From positions 2,305,001-2,369,000 of the forward strand of contig NZ_CP146242.1 of assembly GCF_037039395.1 (NCBI RefSeq): DNA of 64,000 nt. Direction: 5' to 3'. Positions 1 through 10,786 of the stretch are shown piece after piece (within the stretch, counting starts at the first letter, position 1; each line of letters starts with the position of its first letter). This DNA is from Agrobacterium vitis (GTDB lineage: Bacteria; Pseudomonadota; Alphaproteobacteria; Rhizobiales; Rhizobiaceae). Under the pieces are notes generated by a model that worked only from the letters and a program-made list of their open reading frames with translations, was not told the origin of the DNA and ran no database searches. Made by a program: the position numbers and the translations under genes.

Positions 1-1543
<1,543 letters not shown>

Positions 1544-1877
1544 CTCATTGACAATGCTCATCGACTTCCTCGATGAGCCATCTGTTTAGCGCTCACGCAT
1601 GAGCGGCTCGTATACGAGCCTATGCTCCGCGAGGGCGCCGAACGATCGGCGACGCGCTTTGCGCTTGCGGACTTCGTCCGAAGGCGCCAAGCAAAACGTC
1701 GACGAATGACGTGTTCACAAAAAAAACGGGCAACGCCCGCCAGCTTCTCACATATGCAAAGCATCAATACGGTTCCGTATTAACGCTTTGGCACCCTTCT
1801 GAGCGCAAGCGAAGAAGATGGGTTTGCCAAAGAAAAGGGAACACTATTGATGCGAAGCATCAACATTGCCCTTAGCT
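1544..1877. other. 23S-5S internal transcribed spacer with a ladder of short hairpins
   Basis: This 334-base stretch has no convincing gene. It holds several perfect inverted repeats: 1556-1578 (9-bp stem), 1605-1620 (16-base palindrome GGCTCGTATACGAGCC), 1668-1680 (CGGAC/GTCCG), 1727-1739 (CGGGC/GCCCG), 1766-1781 (AATACGG/CCGTATT) and 1847-1863 (TTGATGC/GCATCAA). Stems in rRNA spacers commonly serve RNase III and other processing steps. The role here is inferred from position only. Confidence 0.6.
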
Positions 1878-1995
1878 GACCTGGTGGTCATGGCGGGGCG
1901 GCCGCACCCGTTCCCATTCCGAACACGGCCGTGAAACGCCCCTGCGCCAATGGTACTTCGTCTTAAGACGCGGGAGAGTAGGTCGCTGCCAGGTC
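1878..1995 (+). rRNA. rrf: 5S ribosomal RNA
   Basis: A 5S-sized segment begins GACCTGGTGGTCATGGCGG and ends GGTCGCTGCCAGGTC, so the two ends pair as 5S helix I. The loop B/C signature CCCATTCCGAACACGG is present near 1912-1930. It follows the 23S gene in the same orientation, as expected in an rrn operon. The boundaries may be off by one or two bases. Confidence 0.96.
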
Positions 1996-2223
1996 TGCTA
2001 ATGGCAATGTTGATAAATACATCAAAACACTCTTCTCTCACACACTTCGGCCCTGCCGAAAACCTCGGGCCGCGCAAGCGGCTCTTTCGCTTTAAAGCCC
2101 CTGAAATACGAGGCAAAAATAACAAAACTCGACATCTTACCGCCCACAAAACCCGGGTGGTAACCCAAACAAAAATCGTTTGATCTGTCGAAATATATCC
2201 CAAACGGGATGCAAGAATGGTAA

Positions 2224-2302
<79 letters not shown>

Positions 2303-2332
2303 CCCCCGCTATACCAACCCTGCTATAACATC

Positions 2333-2354
2333 AAAGCCCCCAACGGGGCTTTTT
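2333..2354 (+). terminator. Rho-independent terminator of the rrn operon
   Basis: The stem AAAGCCCC / GGGGCTTT with a four-base loop is followed directly by a T run. It lies 33 bases after the tRNA-fMet CCA and before the convergent sbcC stop. The structure and position fit the end of the rRNA transcript. Confidence 0.85.
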
Positions 2355-2414
2355 GGCGTTCGAAAATCTCACAAAAACGCCTCTGGAAATAAGGCAGAGA
2401 AACTGGATCAGCTG

Positions 2415-5400
2415 TTACATCATGCCTCGGGCTTCCACATGGCTGCCATCGCTGTCCTTCCTGACGTAAAAACCATTCGGGATCGCTTCCTGAACAAGCG
2501 GAACATGGGATATCAGTCCAACGGTGCGGTTCTGGCTGGCTAGGCTATTCAAGGCCTGCAAGACCAGATCAAGTGTGCCTGAGCCGTTTTCGGTGTCGAG
2601 GCTGCCAAAGCCTTCATCGAGGAAAATGGTATCGAGACGCACTTTGCCGCTGGCGCTTTCGACCACGTCGGCCAGGCCGAGGGCGAGTGCGAGGGCGGCG
2701 ATGAAGGTTTCACCACCGGAAAGTGTCGCGGTGGGTCTGGCCTTGCCGGTATGGACATCGAAGGCGAGAATGCCCAGCCCACGCTTGCCCCGTCCACCGG
2801 ATTCGATGTCGCGTTCCAGCCTGTAGCGCCCATTGGTCATCGGCCCCAGCCGCAGGTTGGCGGCCTGCAAGACCTGCTCAAACATCGCGCCGATGGCGAA
2901 GGTTTCCAGTTTCAGCTTTTGCCGGTTCTGGGCGTCGAACAGGCCAGCCAACTCCCGCAGGGGACCGGACATTGCCTCAGCGTCGTCAAGCCGTTTGGCA
3001 ATGCCGGCAAGCTCCTGCTGCAATTTTTGCAGCTGATCGAGCCGCGCTGCCGTTGCCGCGCGCAGCGTAACCGCTGTATCGAAAGCAGCTTCCGCTGCCG
3101 AAAGCGCATCTTGATGGGCGAGAAGGTCCGGCAGCTGTTTACCGGCGAGCGATGTTTCTAATTCCACTACTTTTTCACTGTCGCGCTGCAATTGGCGTTG
3201 GTGGTCCTCTACCGTCGCTTTGTCACGCTGAAGCGTAGCAATGGCAGGTTTCAGGCGTTGTAGATCCTCCCGCGTCAGGCCAGCGTCGCGCAGGCGGGCC
3301 TCGAAGCCCAGATTTTCCTTTTCGTGACGGGCCTGCCGCTCGGCCAGGATATTTTTGGCGGCCTCGCTGTCTTTTTGTGCACTCAACGCCGCTTCGCGCG
3401 TCGCCGTGGCAGCCTCTTCGCTGCGCTTCAGCGCGGTTTCCCGGCTTGTCATCAAGGCCTTGGACTGTTGAAGATTGCGCTCCAGCGCTGCTTTATCCCG
3501 CAGAGGTGCCGGGATTCCGGACAGCATTTCGGCAAGCCGCGCTTCATTATTGCTGGTCTCGGTTTTCAGATTGGCCAGCCGGTCCCGGTGCTGGTCCAGC
3601 CGGGCTTGCGCATCGGTGATGGCTTTTCCAAGACTTTCCAGCGCGGTTTCAGCAGCGGCGATATCGATGGCCGGGCCAAGCCCGCGAAGGGCGTGCTCCA
3701 TATCTTCCATGTCCTGGCGCAGGTCCTGGATAGGACGCTCCGGCCGCTCCAGATCCGCCAGCCTGCCTTGACGTTCATCGACCGTGGCTTGCGCAGAGGC
3801 ATGACCGGTGGCGCTGTGCTGCTCTTCCAGTCGAGCCTTTTCCAGGGCCTGTTTCGCTTCACGAAAGGCCTTGTCCAATCCGGCCTCGGTGCTGTCCCCC
3901 ATGACAGGGGCCGGATGGTCGGTCGCACCACAAACAGGGCAGGGGAGACCAGGTGCCAGTTTTGCTGCCAGATGGAGAGCCTGCGCGGAGGCGAGCCGAC
4001 GTTCGGCCTGATCGAACAGTGCTGCGGCCTTGGTGGTTTGAGCCTGCCGTTCGGCATGGATGCTTGCGCTATGGTTTAACCGCTGGCGGGCCTGTTGCAG
4101 ATCTTTTTCGGCCCGGTCCACGATCTCGGCCTGCTTCACGAGAGCCTGCAAGGCCGTAAGGTTTGCAGTCAATGATTGCCTGCGCTCATGGGCCTGCCGC
4201 GCCTGTTTCAAGGCTTGTTCCCGGGCCTGCCGCTTGCCAGTCAGCTCGGCAAGACTAGTTTCTGCCGTTTGAAACGCGCTCTGTTCCTCGTGGACGCGCC
4301 GTTTGGCCGCCTCGACTGATGCCGTGAGGCCGGTGGCTTTTTCCAGCACATCCCGATCACGTTCCAGCTGGTCGATTGTCCGACGCAGCGTTTCGATTTC
4401 GCTTTTGCTCTGTAATTGTTGCTGGTAGGCCGCTTGCGCCTGTTGCGCGGTTACCTGCGTCGATGCCTGGATCTGCACTGCCAGAGACAGTGCGGCCTGT
4501 GCATCCTTGCAATCGCGCTGTGCCTCGATCACTCGGTTCTCGGCATCGGCCAGCGTCCGGGCCCGTTCGGCGGCTGTGACCTGGGCTTGCAGCGCGGCAA
4601 TGTCTGCGGCCTGGTCGAGGGTTTTCTGCCTTGCCTGGCGAGCGGCGTCCATGGACTTGAACAGGCTGTCGGTGGTTCGTGCCGCTTGCAGCGCAGCGCG
4701 GGCTGTGTCTGCCTCTATCCGGCTGTGCTGCTCGGCCTGCTGATGGTCGATGAGCGATGATGCCGCCTCGGCAATCCCGTCTACCAATGCCTGCATGCTG
4801 TCGAACCCGTCGGCACCGAGGCGGCGAAGGCAGACGGCGCGCTCCTCGCGCACCAGCCGTTCGGCGCTTTCGGCGTCGCTCTTGAGTTTTGCCGCCAGCC
4901 GGCGATAGAGCGACACATCGAAAAGGGCGCTTAGAATATCCTGACGCTCCTGGGTTTTGGCGGCAAGAAAAGCCTCGAACCGGCCCTGCGGCAGAAGCAC
5001 GATCTGCTTGAACTGTTCAGGACCGTAGCCCAGCAGATCGGTGATTTTTTCGCGGACCAGACCGATTTTTTTCTCGGCCAGCACCTTGCCCGGTTGGGCG
5101 GCGGTAATCTCGCTTTCGCCAAAACCGGTGGCGTCGAACAGCCAGGCCTCATGGGCGTCCCGGGTTTCGCCACCGCCGCGTTGTTTTGGCCGCATCTGTT
5201 CGGGGCGCCGGCGGATGACATAGCGGCGGGCGCCGAGATCGAATACGAATTCCACCTCGGTGGCGAGGTCGGGCGATGCATGGTCGGAGCGCAGCGAGAT
5301 GGTATCCTGCTCGGCTCTGGCTGCTTCGCCGAACAGGGCAAAGGTCATGGCGCTGAAAATCGTCGATTTTCCTGATCCCGTCTGGCCGTAAATGCCGAAC

Positions 5401-5489
5401 AGGCCAGCGGCGACCGCTTCGCGAAAATCGATGGATTGGCGTCCGGCATAGGGGCCGAAGGCCTGCATCACCAGGCGGACAGGTCTCAT
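2415..5489 (-). CDS. sbcC: Exonuclease SbcC, ATPase subunit of the SbcCD (Mre11-Rad50-type) nuclease
   Basis: SbcC, 1024 residues, is the SMC-like ATPase that with SbcD cuts hairpins and protein-blocked DNA ends. The N-terminal half-ATPase carries the Walker A YGQTGSGKS (about residues 34-42). A long Q/A/E/R-rich coiled coil follows and is interrupted by the zinc-hook motif CPVC at 517-520. The C-terminal half has the signature LSGGET (about 920), Walker B TIFLDEGFGSLD (about 955) and a switch histidine in ISHV. Length is typical of the family. The start overlaps the sbcD stop by four bases (ATGA), so the pair is probably translationally coupled. It is convergent with the rrn operon. Confidence 0.96.
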   Translation of the reverse strand: MRPVRLVMQAFGPYAGRQSIDFREAVAAGLFGIYGQTGSGKSTIFSAMTFALFGEAARAEQDTISLRSDHASPDLATEVEFVFDLGARRYVIRRRPEQMRPKQRGGGETRDAHEAWLFDATGFGESEITAAQPGKVLAEKKIGLVREKITDLLGYGPEQFKQIVLLPQGRFEAFLAAKTQERQDILSALFDVSLYRRLAAKLKSDAESAERLVREERAVCLRRLGADGFDSMQALVDGIAEAASSLIDHQQAEQHSRIEADTARAALQAARTTDSLFKSMDAARQARQKTLDQAADIAALQAQVTAAERARTLADAENRVIEAQRDCKDAQAALSLAVQIQASTQVTAQQAQAAYQQQLQSKSEIETLRRTIDQLERDRDVLEKATGLTASVEAAKRRVHEEQSAFQTAETSLAELTGKRQAREQALKQARQAHERRQSLTANLTALQALVKQAEIVDRAEKDLQQARQRLNHSASIHAERQAQTTKAAALFDQAERRLASAQALHLAAKLAPGLPCPVCGATDHPAPVMGDSTEAGLDKAFREAKQALEKARLEEQHSATGHASAQATVDERQGRLADLERPERPIQDLRQDMEDMEHALRGLGPAIDIAAAETALESLGKAITDAQARLDQHRDRLANLKTETSNNEARLAEMLSGIPAPLRDKAALERNLQQSKALMTSRETALKRSEEAATATREAALSAQKDSEAAKNILAERQARHEKENLGFEARLRDAGLTREDLQRLKPAIATLQRDKATVEDHQRQLQRDSEKVVELETSLAGKQLPDLLAHQDALSAAEAAFDTAVTLRAATAARLDQLQKLQQELAGIAKRLDDAEAMSGPLRELAGLFDAQNRQKLKLETFAIGAMFEQVLQAANLRLGPMTNGRYRLERDIESGGRGKRGLGILAFDVHTGKARPTATLSGGETFIAALALALGLADVVESASGKVRLDTIFLDEGFGSLDTENGSGTLDLVLQALNSLASQNRTVGLISHVPLVQEAIPNGFYVRKDSDGSHVEARGMM

Positions 5490-6625
5490 GCGGCATTCTC
5501 CTCGGCGTCCAGATCGTCCAGCATGGCCGTTACCAGCGCGCGTTCTGGCTCTGAGATTGGTTCTTCACGAACCTGGGCGATGAAATCGGCAATCACCTCC
5601 AGCGGATCGGCCGGTGCAGCCGTGCTGACGGCGAATTTCAGCTCCGGCGCCCGCTCATCACGGGCATAGGTCAGCTGGCAGGCATTCGGAAACACCGCCC
5701 GCAACCGCTTCATCGGATCGATCAGCGGGGTGGGATCGGTGAGCACTGCCTTGATGAAGTCCTGAGACGGCTGGGCCAGGAGCAGATCGGCCAATAGCCC
5801 GCGCAACAGGCGCACGGCCCGTGGAGGTTTGAAATCAATGGTTTCGATCCGTGCCTGACCATCGGCGTCGAGATCGACCAGGGTCATGGATTTCTGTTCG
5901 CTGGCCTCGCCGAAGCTGAAGGCAAGCGGCGAGCCGGAATAGCGGATGTGAGGCGCCGAGACACTCTGCGGCCGGTGCAGATGACCGAGTGCCACGTAAT
6001 GGGCGCCTTCGAAAATCTCCGGCGACACGGTCTCAATACCGCCGACGCGAGCCAGCGGACGCTCTGTATCGCCGCTTGTTCCTCCCGCGACAAAGGCATG
6101 GGCGATCACCACCCAGCGCGCACCCTCCGGCAGGCTGTGGCGTGCGTCGGCCATCTGGGCGGCCAACACGTCCTGCGGTGTGGCGATGGCCGGGTCGGCA
6201 AAACATTCACGGGCGGCAAATTCATAGGCGAAGGGCAGGGCGGAAAACGCCACCGGTCCGTGGGCGTCATGCAGGACAAGGGGTGTTATATCTCGTGCAA
6301 TTGGGCCCTGAATGAGCGCGCGCTGCCTGTCGGTCATGATTGCCATGGCGCCGATCCGGTCGCCGGAATCATGATTGCCGGCAATGATCGCCACGGCGGC
6401 GGTGGTTTCCATTGCTACCCGCGACAGAAAGGCGTTGAACTGGCGCACCGCTGTTGCCGGAGGCGCTGCCCGGTCGAAAATATCGCCGGCAATGATCAGG
6501 ATATCGGCACGGGTTGTGGTGAGGGCATCGACGATCTGGTCGAGAATGGCGTCTTGATCCTCATCCAGCGATAATCCGTTGAGCTGGCGGCCCAGATGCA
6601 GGTCGGCGGTGTGGAGGATTTTCAT
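5486..6625 (-). CDS. sbcD: Exonuclease SbcD, nuclease subunit of SbcCD
   Basis: SbcD, 379 residues, is the Mre11-like Mn-dependent phosphoesterase that forms the nuclease active site of SbcCD. Calcineurin-type metal motifs are in order: D8 and H10 in TADLHLGRQ, GDIFD at 47-51, GNHD at 83-86, and a later GHLHRPQ motif. It is the first gene of the pair and overlaps sbcC by four bases. No sign of damage. Confidence 0.95.
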   Translation of the reverse strand: MKILHTADLHLGRQLNGLSLDEDQDAILDQIVDALTTTRADILIIAGDIFDRAAPPATAVRQFNAFLSRVAMETTAAVAIIAGNHDSGDRIGAMAIMTDRQRALIQGPIARDITPLVLHDAHGPVAFSALPFAYEFAARECFADPAIATPQDVLAAQMADARHSLPEGARWVVIAHAFVAGGTSGDTERPLARVGGIETVSPEIFEGAHYVALGHLHRPQSVSAPHIRYSGSPLAFSFGEASEQKSMTLVDLDADGQARIETIDFKPPRAVRLLRGLLADLLLAQPSQDFIKAVLTDPTPLIDPMKRLRAVFPNACQLTYARDERAPELKFAVSTAAPADPLEVIADFIAQVREEPISEPERALVTAMLDDLDAEENAA

Positions 6626-6965
6626 GGCGTCCGATCCGGTGAGCGATGTCCGTCAGGATTATCTACCGGCATAACGCCGCAGGCTCCAGATGAAACACCG
6701 GCCAGGACGGCTTATCCCGGGCTCTTTGCATGCAAGGCGAGGATGTGTTGATGTCTTCGGTCCTCGGTAGAGTGGTAAGCCGGATAAGGATTGCCTTTTT
6801 GCTATTCACCTGCGATCACTTTGGTGCAGCGGTTTGGTTTTTTTGCTATCCTGCTGGGCAGGATGGCTTTCCGGCAGCCTGGCTTGTCCTTATAAACAAT
6901 CTTCTTGAATGGACGACGCAAGGGCGTTGTCCGGCACGAACCGTGGTCCGCGTGATAACCAGCTG
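6626..6965. other. 340-base intergenic region with a possible small ORF at 6751-6966
   Basis: This region lies between the divergent sbcD and the ABC-like gene. No clear promoter was found. The only coding candidate is a 71-codon frame, 6751-6966 on the plus strand, beginning MSSVLGRVVSRIRIAFLLF. It has a reasonable ribosome-binding site (GGCGAGG, 8 bases upstream), and its TGA overlaps the ATG of the next gene (TGATG at 6964-6968). I recognise no family. It could be a coupling leader or chance; confidence that it is translated is about 0.2. Confidence 0.4.
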
Positions 6966-9686
6966 ATGGAAAAAAGCCTACTCCTTTATATATGGCGGCA
7001 TACGCGCAAGCAGCAGATCTGGGTTCTGACGATTGTTATCCTGTCGATGGTGCCGTATTTTCTGGCCTTCGACCTGCCCAAGCGCATCATCAATGGGCCG
7101 ATCCAGGGAAGCGGGTTCGAAGCACCGGACTCGCGACAGCCGCTGTTTGCCTTCGACTGGACCGTGCCTTTGACCGATTGGTCATTGCATTCGGACGGCA
7201 TTTCCCTTGACCGTATGTCGAGCCTGATGGCGCTGAGTGGCGTCTTTCTGTTGCTGGTGATCGTCAACGGGTTGTTTAAATTCTACATCAACACCTATAA
7301 GGGCAGGCTTGGAGAACGCCTGCTGCGGCGGATCCGCTATGAGCTGGTGGACAGGGTGCTGCGGTTTCCGCCGAGCTATGTCAAACAGATCCATTCCTCC
7401 GAAGTCTCGACCATGGTGCGCGACGAGGTGGAGCCGTTTGGCGGTTTTACGGGGGATGCCTTTGTGCAGCCGACCATGCTGGGCGGCCAGGCCTTGGCCG
7501 CGCTGTTCTTCATTTTCCTGCAGAATTTCTGGCTTGGCACGATTGCAGGCGCAATGGTCGGTCTTCAGGTCGGCATCATTCCCAAAATGCGCCGTCGCTT
7601 GCTCATCCTTGGCCGTCAGCGGCAGCTTCAGGCCCGGCAATTGGCCGGCAAGGTCGGGGAAATCGTCGATGGCGTCGGCACGATCCATGCTTACGATACG
7701 TCCAATTATGAACGCGCCGATATCTCAAAGCGGCTCGGCGATATCTTCAAGATCCGCTACGATCTCTATCGCTGGAAGTTTTTCGTCAAGTTTTTCAATA
7801 ACTTCCTGTCGCAACTGACGCCGTTTCTGTTCTATTCCATCGGCGGCTATTTCGCGCTGAAGGGCAGTCTGGACGTGGGCCAGCTGGTGGCGGTCATCAA
7901 TGCCTACAAGGATCTTCCCGGTCCGTTGAAAGAGCTGATCGACTGGGATCAGTCCCGCCAGGACGTTCAGGTGAAATATGAACAGGTGCTGGAACAATTC
8001 GAACCGCCGCAGATGATCGATCCCGCGCTACAGGCGCTGGCGCCTGTGGGAATGGCCGCCCGTGCCGGTCAGCTCGCATTGCAGAATGTGACCTTGCAGG
8101 ATAGCGGCGGGGCCAAGGTGGTGGAAAATCTCAGTCTGAAAATCGGCCCGGGTGAGACGATTGCCGCCATCGACAATCGCGGTGTCGGGGCTGAAGTGAT
8201 GGCCGAAGCCATTGGCCGGTTGAACTGGCCGGTGGCGGGCAAGATCGTGCTTGGGGATGTCGACCTGCTGGAATTGCCGGAATCGGTGACGGGTCGGGCC
8301 ATTTCCTATGTGTCTGCCGATGGTTATTTCTTTCATGGCAGCCTCAAGGAAAACCTGATTTACGGCCTGAAACATGCGCCGACCAATTCGGTGAATTATA
8401 CCGGACGTGAGGCGATCAAGCGCCGTTGGGAGATCAAGGAAGCGCAATTGTCTGAAAACTCCGATCTTGATCCCAATGCGGACTGGATCGATCGGCGGGC
8501 GACGTCCGTGCTGCACGGTGAAGCCAGCGACTTGAAGAAATCGATTTTGACGGCGCTGGATACCGTGCAACTGACCAGCGATGTGATGGAGCTGGCGCTG
8601 CATTCCATTGTCGATCCGCTTGAATATCCGGACCTGACGGAAAAAGTGGTGGAGTTGCGTCTGGCGCTGCGTGACGAATTGCAGCGGCAGGGTCTTGCCA
8701 ATCTCGTGGTTCACTTCGACCCCAATGCCTATAATGCCGAGGCGACACTGGGCGAAAACCTGCTGTTTGGAACGCTGCGTCCGATTGTCAATGGACCCGT
8801 CTATGCCCATCAGAGCGATTATTTCTATGATGTGCTGGAACGCGCCGGTCTGCTTAGCCTGTTTTACGAGATGGGCTTCCTGATTGCGGAAAACCTGGTG
8901 GAAATTTTCGGCGGTCTGCCGGCCGATCACCCGTTCTTCCAGCAGCTCGATGTCCTGACCGCTGACGACGTGGTGTTTTACCAACAGATCCTGCAACGCC
9001 TTCAAGGCCGAACCAAGCCGGTGCCAAACGAGGAAGAGCAGCGGGCGATGATCCGGCTCAGCTTCAATTATGTCGAGCCGCGCTATCGTATGGGTGTGCT
9101 GACGGCTGAAGTGATGGATAAGATCGTCGGCGCCCGCGACCTGTTTCACGATAACCTGTCACCGGATTTACGCCACAGTATCGAACGCTACGATCCGCAC
9201 CGCTACATGGCGGCGGCGACGCTGCGCGAGAACGTGATCTTCGGTAAACTCGTCAATCGCAATCCCGAAGCCCTGCCGAAATTCCGCGAGCTGGCGGCAA
9301 AACTGAGCTCGAAGAAAGGCCTGACGGAACGGTTCCTGGCGCTGGGTCTGGAGTTCGACATCGGCAGCGGTGGCCGCAGGCTAACCATCGTTCAGCGCCA
9401 CAAGCTCAACCTTGCCCGCGCGCTGGTGCGCCGTTGCGACTATTATATCTTCAACAAAGCCCTGCCGGGTCTCGACGCTCGTGTTCAGGAGGATATTGTT
9501 AAGGATGTGCTTGCATTTCTGCGTGAGCAGGACAATGATCCGTCTATCCTTTGGGTTTTGTCGAACACATCATTGTCAAAAAACTTTGATCGTGTTCTGA
9601 TACTCGACAGCGGTTCATTGGTCGCGGACGGCACGTTCGAGGCTCTGGGCAATGAAAATGATATTTTCAAGGCATTGGTGGCATGA
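6966..9686 (+). CDS. ABC-exporter-like membrane protein with a degenerate nucleotide-binding domain
   Basis: This 906-residue protein has an N-terminal exporter-type membrane domain (likely helices near 18-38, 84-107, 174-200 and 275-297) and a C-terminal ATPase-like domain. The ATPase motifs are eroded. The P-loop is replaced by IDNRGVGAE (402-410) with no lysine. The LSGGQ signature reads LTIVQ (806-810). Walker B/Glu reads YIFNKAL (827-833), lacking Asp and Glu. The H-loop position reads LSNTSL. The helical subdomain carries an insertion of roughly 280 residues. The motif that follows the Q-loop in exporters occurs three times: GSLKENLIYG 458-467, ATLGENLLFG 593-602 and ATLRENVIFG 751-760. 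ATP hydrolysis is unlikely, so a structural or regulatory role is inferred. Start 6966 (MEKSLLLYIW) is preferred over the upstream ATG at 6909. A cNMP-domain gene follows. Confidence 0.85.
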   Translation: MEKSLLLYIWRHTRKQQIWVLTIVILSMVPYFLAFDLPKRIINGPIQGSGFEAPDSRQPLFAFDWTVPLTDWSLHSDGISLDRMSSLMALSGVFLLLVIVNGLFKFYINTYKGRLGERLLRRIRYELVDRVLRFPPSYVKQIHSSEVSTMVRDEVEPFGGFTGDAFVQPTMLGGQALAALFFIFLQNFWLGTIAGAMVGLQVGIIPKMRRRLLILGRQRQLQARQLAGKVGEIVDGVGTIHAYDTSNYERADISKRLGDIFKIRYDLYRWKFFVKFFNNFLSQLTPFLFYSIGGYFALKGSLDVGQLVAVINAYKDLPGPLKELIDWDQSRQDVQVKYEQVLEQFEPPQMIDPALQALAPVGMAARAGQLALQNVTLQDSGGAKVVENLSLKIGPGETIAAIDNRGVGAEVMAEAIGRLNWPVAGKIVLGDVDLLELPESVTGRAISYVSADGYFFHGSLKENLIYGLKHAPTNSVNYTGREAIKRRWEIKEAQLSENSDLDPNADWIDRRATSVLHGEASDLKKSILTALDTVQLTSDVMELALHSIVDPLEYPDLTEKVVELRLALRDELQRQGLANLVVHFDPNAYNAEATLGENLLFGTLRPIVNGPVYAHQSDYFYDVLERAGLLSLFYEMGFLIAENLVEIFGGLPADHPFFQQLDVLTADDVVFYQQILQRLQGRTKPVPNEEEQRAMIRLSFNYVEPRYRMGVLTAEVMDKIVGARDLFHDNLSPDLRHSIERYDPHRYMAAATLRENVIFGKLVNRNPEALPKFRELAAKLSSKKGLTERFLALGLEFDIGSGGRRLTIVQRHKLNLARALVRRCDYYIFNKALPGLDARVQEDIVKDVLAFLREQDNDPSILWVLSNTSLSKNFDRVLILDSGSLVADGTFEALGNENDIFKALVA

Positions 9687-9725
9687 GGGGTCAGGCCACC
9701 GAAAACCGGGAAGTTGGTGGCAAGC

Positions 9726-10190
9726 ATGTTACTGCGAGACGAAGTGCAGCTATTGCGGAATATTCCATACTTCAAGCACGTCGATCCGTGCAAACTGAAG
9801 CTTCTGGCCTTCGCCTCGCAAAGGGCCACTTACAATCCTGGTGATACGCTGTTTCGCCATGGCGATAATGGCGATGCCGCTTACGTCATTCTGTCAGGCA
9901 AGGTCGATTTGATTGCAGATCTGCCCACAGGCGAAGCCAAGATCGGCGAAGCCGTCAGCAGATCGATCATTGGTGAAATGTCGCTTCTCTGCAATAGCCC
10001 AAGGCGGATGACGGCAAAGGCGGTAACCGAAGTTGAAACCCTTCGCATCGCCAAGGACTGCCTGACCAAGGTCATGGCCGATAGCCCGCGCATGAGCATG
10101 GAATTCAGCCGCGCACTTGCCGAACGGCTGCGTGTCATGACAATCGAACTCGACAACGTGCGCCCGCGTCAACTCTCTCTGGTTGACTAG
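9726..10190 (+). CDS. Small cyclic-nucleotide-binding-domain protein
   Basis: About 154 residues, made almost entirely of one CRP-type cyclic-nucleotide-binding fold. The beta-roll segment GDTLFRHGDNGDAAYVILSG is followed by the phosphate-binding-cassette-like GEMSLLCNSPRRMTAKAV. There is no C-terminal helix-turn-helix, so it is not a CRP/FNR transcription factor by itself. It begins about 40 bases after the degenerate ABC gene and is probably cotranscribed, so it may sense a ligand for that protein (inference). ATG 9726 is used; in-frame TTG 9714 and GTG 9717 are alternatives. It ends the unit, facing a convergent methyltransferase; a weak hairpin near 10221-10247 may terminate it. Confidence 0.88.
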   Translation: MLLRDEVQLLRNIPYFKHVDPCKLKLLAFASQRATYNPGDTLFRHGDNGDAAYVILSGKVDLIADLPTGEAKIGEAVSRSIIGEMSLLCNSPRRMTAKAVTEVETLRIAKDCLTKVMADSPRMSMEFSRALAERLRVMTIELDNVRPRQLSLVD

Positions 10191-10299
10191 AGGTCGGCGA
10201 AAACAAGGTCTTATAATCGTCAAATCGCCGATATTTCAGGCGGATTTGAGGCAAATGCCCTGCATTGGCGAAGTGTATTGGCGATGTCGATGCAAAAAA

Positions 10300-10782
10300 T
10301 CACGGCAACCGGCGATAAAAGAAATAGCGGTCTTTCTCGATATGATCGAGGACCGGTAACGGCTCGAGTGCTTCGTGGTCGAGCGGCAGGCCACTCAGCG
10401 CATAGCCGCCGGGCCGCAGCATCCCCGCCACCATGTCTGGCAGCCAGGTGAGCGTGACCGCATCTCGATCTGAATAGCCCGTGCCGATATCGGCATGGAC
10501 GAAGGCCGCACCGCAGCCGATGAAGTCCTTGCCGGTCTGGTCGATTTCCCCGAGGATCAGGTCGCCGTCCTGCGGAATGGAGCTGCTATGCGCGCCCAAC
10601 TGCCGGTCGAAGGCGACGATGCGGCGACCGGTGAAATTCTCCCGCAAATGACTGAAGGTCCGGCCATTGCCAAGGCCGATTTCCAGCACCGGCCCGTCGG
10701 GCAGAGGATAATTGTCGCGGATATGGTTCAAGAGATCGCGCTGGGCGCTCATGCGGTTGATGAAACTATCGAGACGGCTCAT
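10300..10782 (-). CDS. Class I SAM-dependent methyltransferase (Methyltransf_17-like)
   Basis: This 160-residue protein has the SAM-binding motif I VLEIGLGNGRT (about 32-42) and an acidic motif II at IVAFDRQ. A late LRPGGYALSG segment is typical of Rossmann methyltransferases. It is small and soluble with no membrane segments. It lies four bases downstream of the nucleotide-sugar dehydrogenase on the same strand, so it is likely in one transcript. The context points to methylation of a sugar or small glycan precursor, but the substrate is unknown. Confidence 0.82.
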   Translation of the reverse strand: MSRLDSFINRMSAQRDLLNHIRDNYPLPDGPVLEIGLGNGRTFSHLRENFTGRRIVAFDRQLGAHSSSIPQDGDLILGEIDQTGKDFIGCGAAFVHADIGTGYSDRDAVTLTWLPDMVAGMLRPGGYALSGLPLDHEALEPLPVLDHIEKDRYFFYRRLP

Positions 10783-10786
10783 GGGA

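Noticed and set aside
8028..9149. 373-codon antisense frame inside the ABC-like gene
   Set aside because: The plus-strand gene keeps membrane and NBD landmarks across this part; the antisense product is His/Gln-rich low-complexity sequence with no family.
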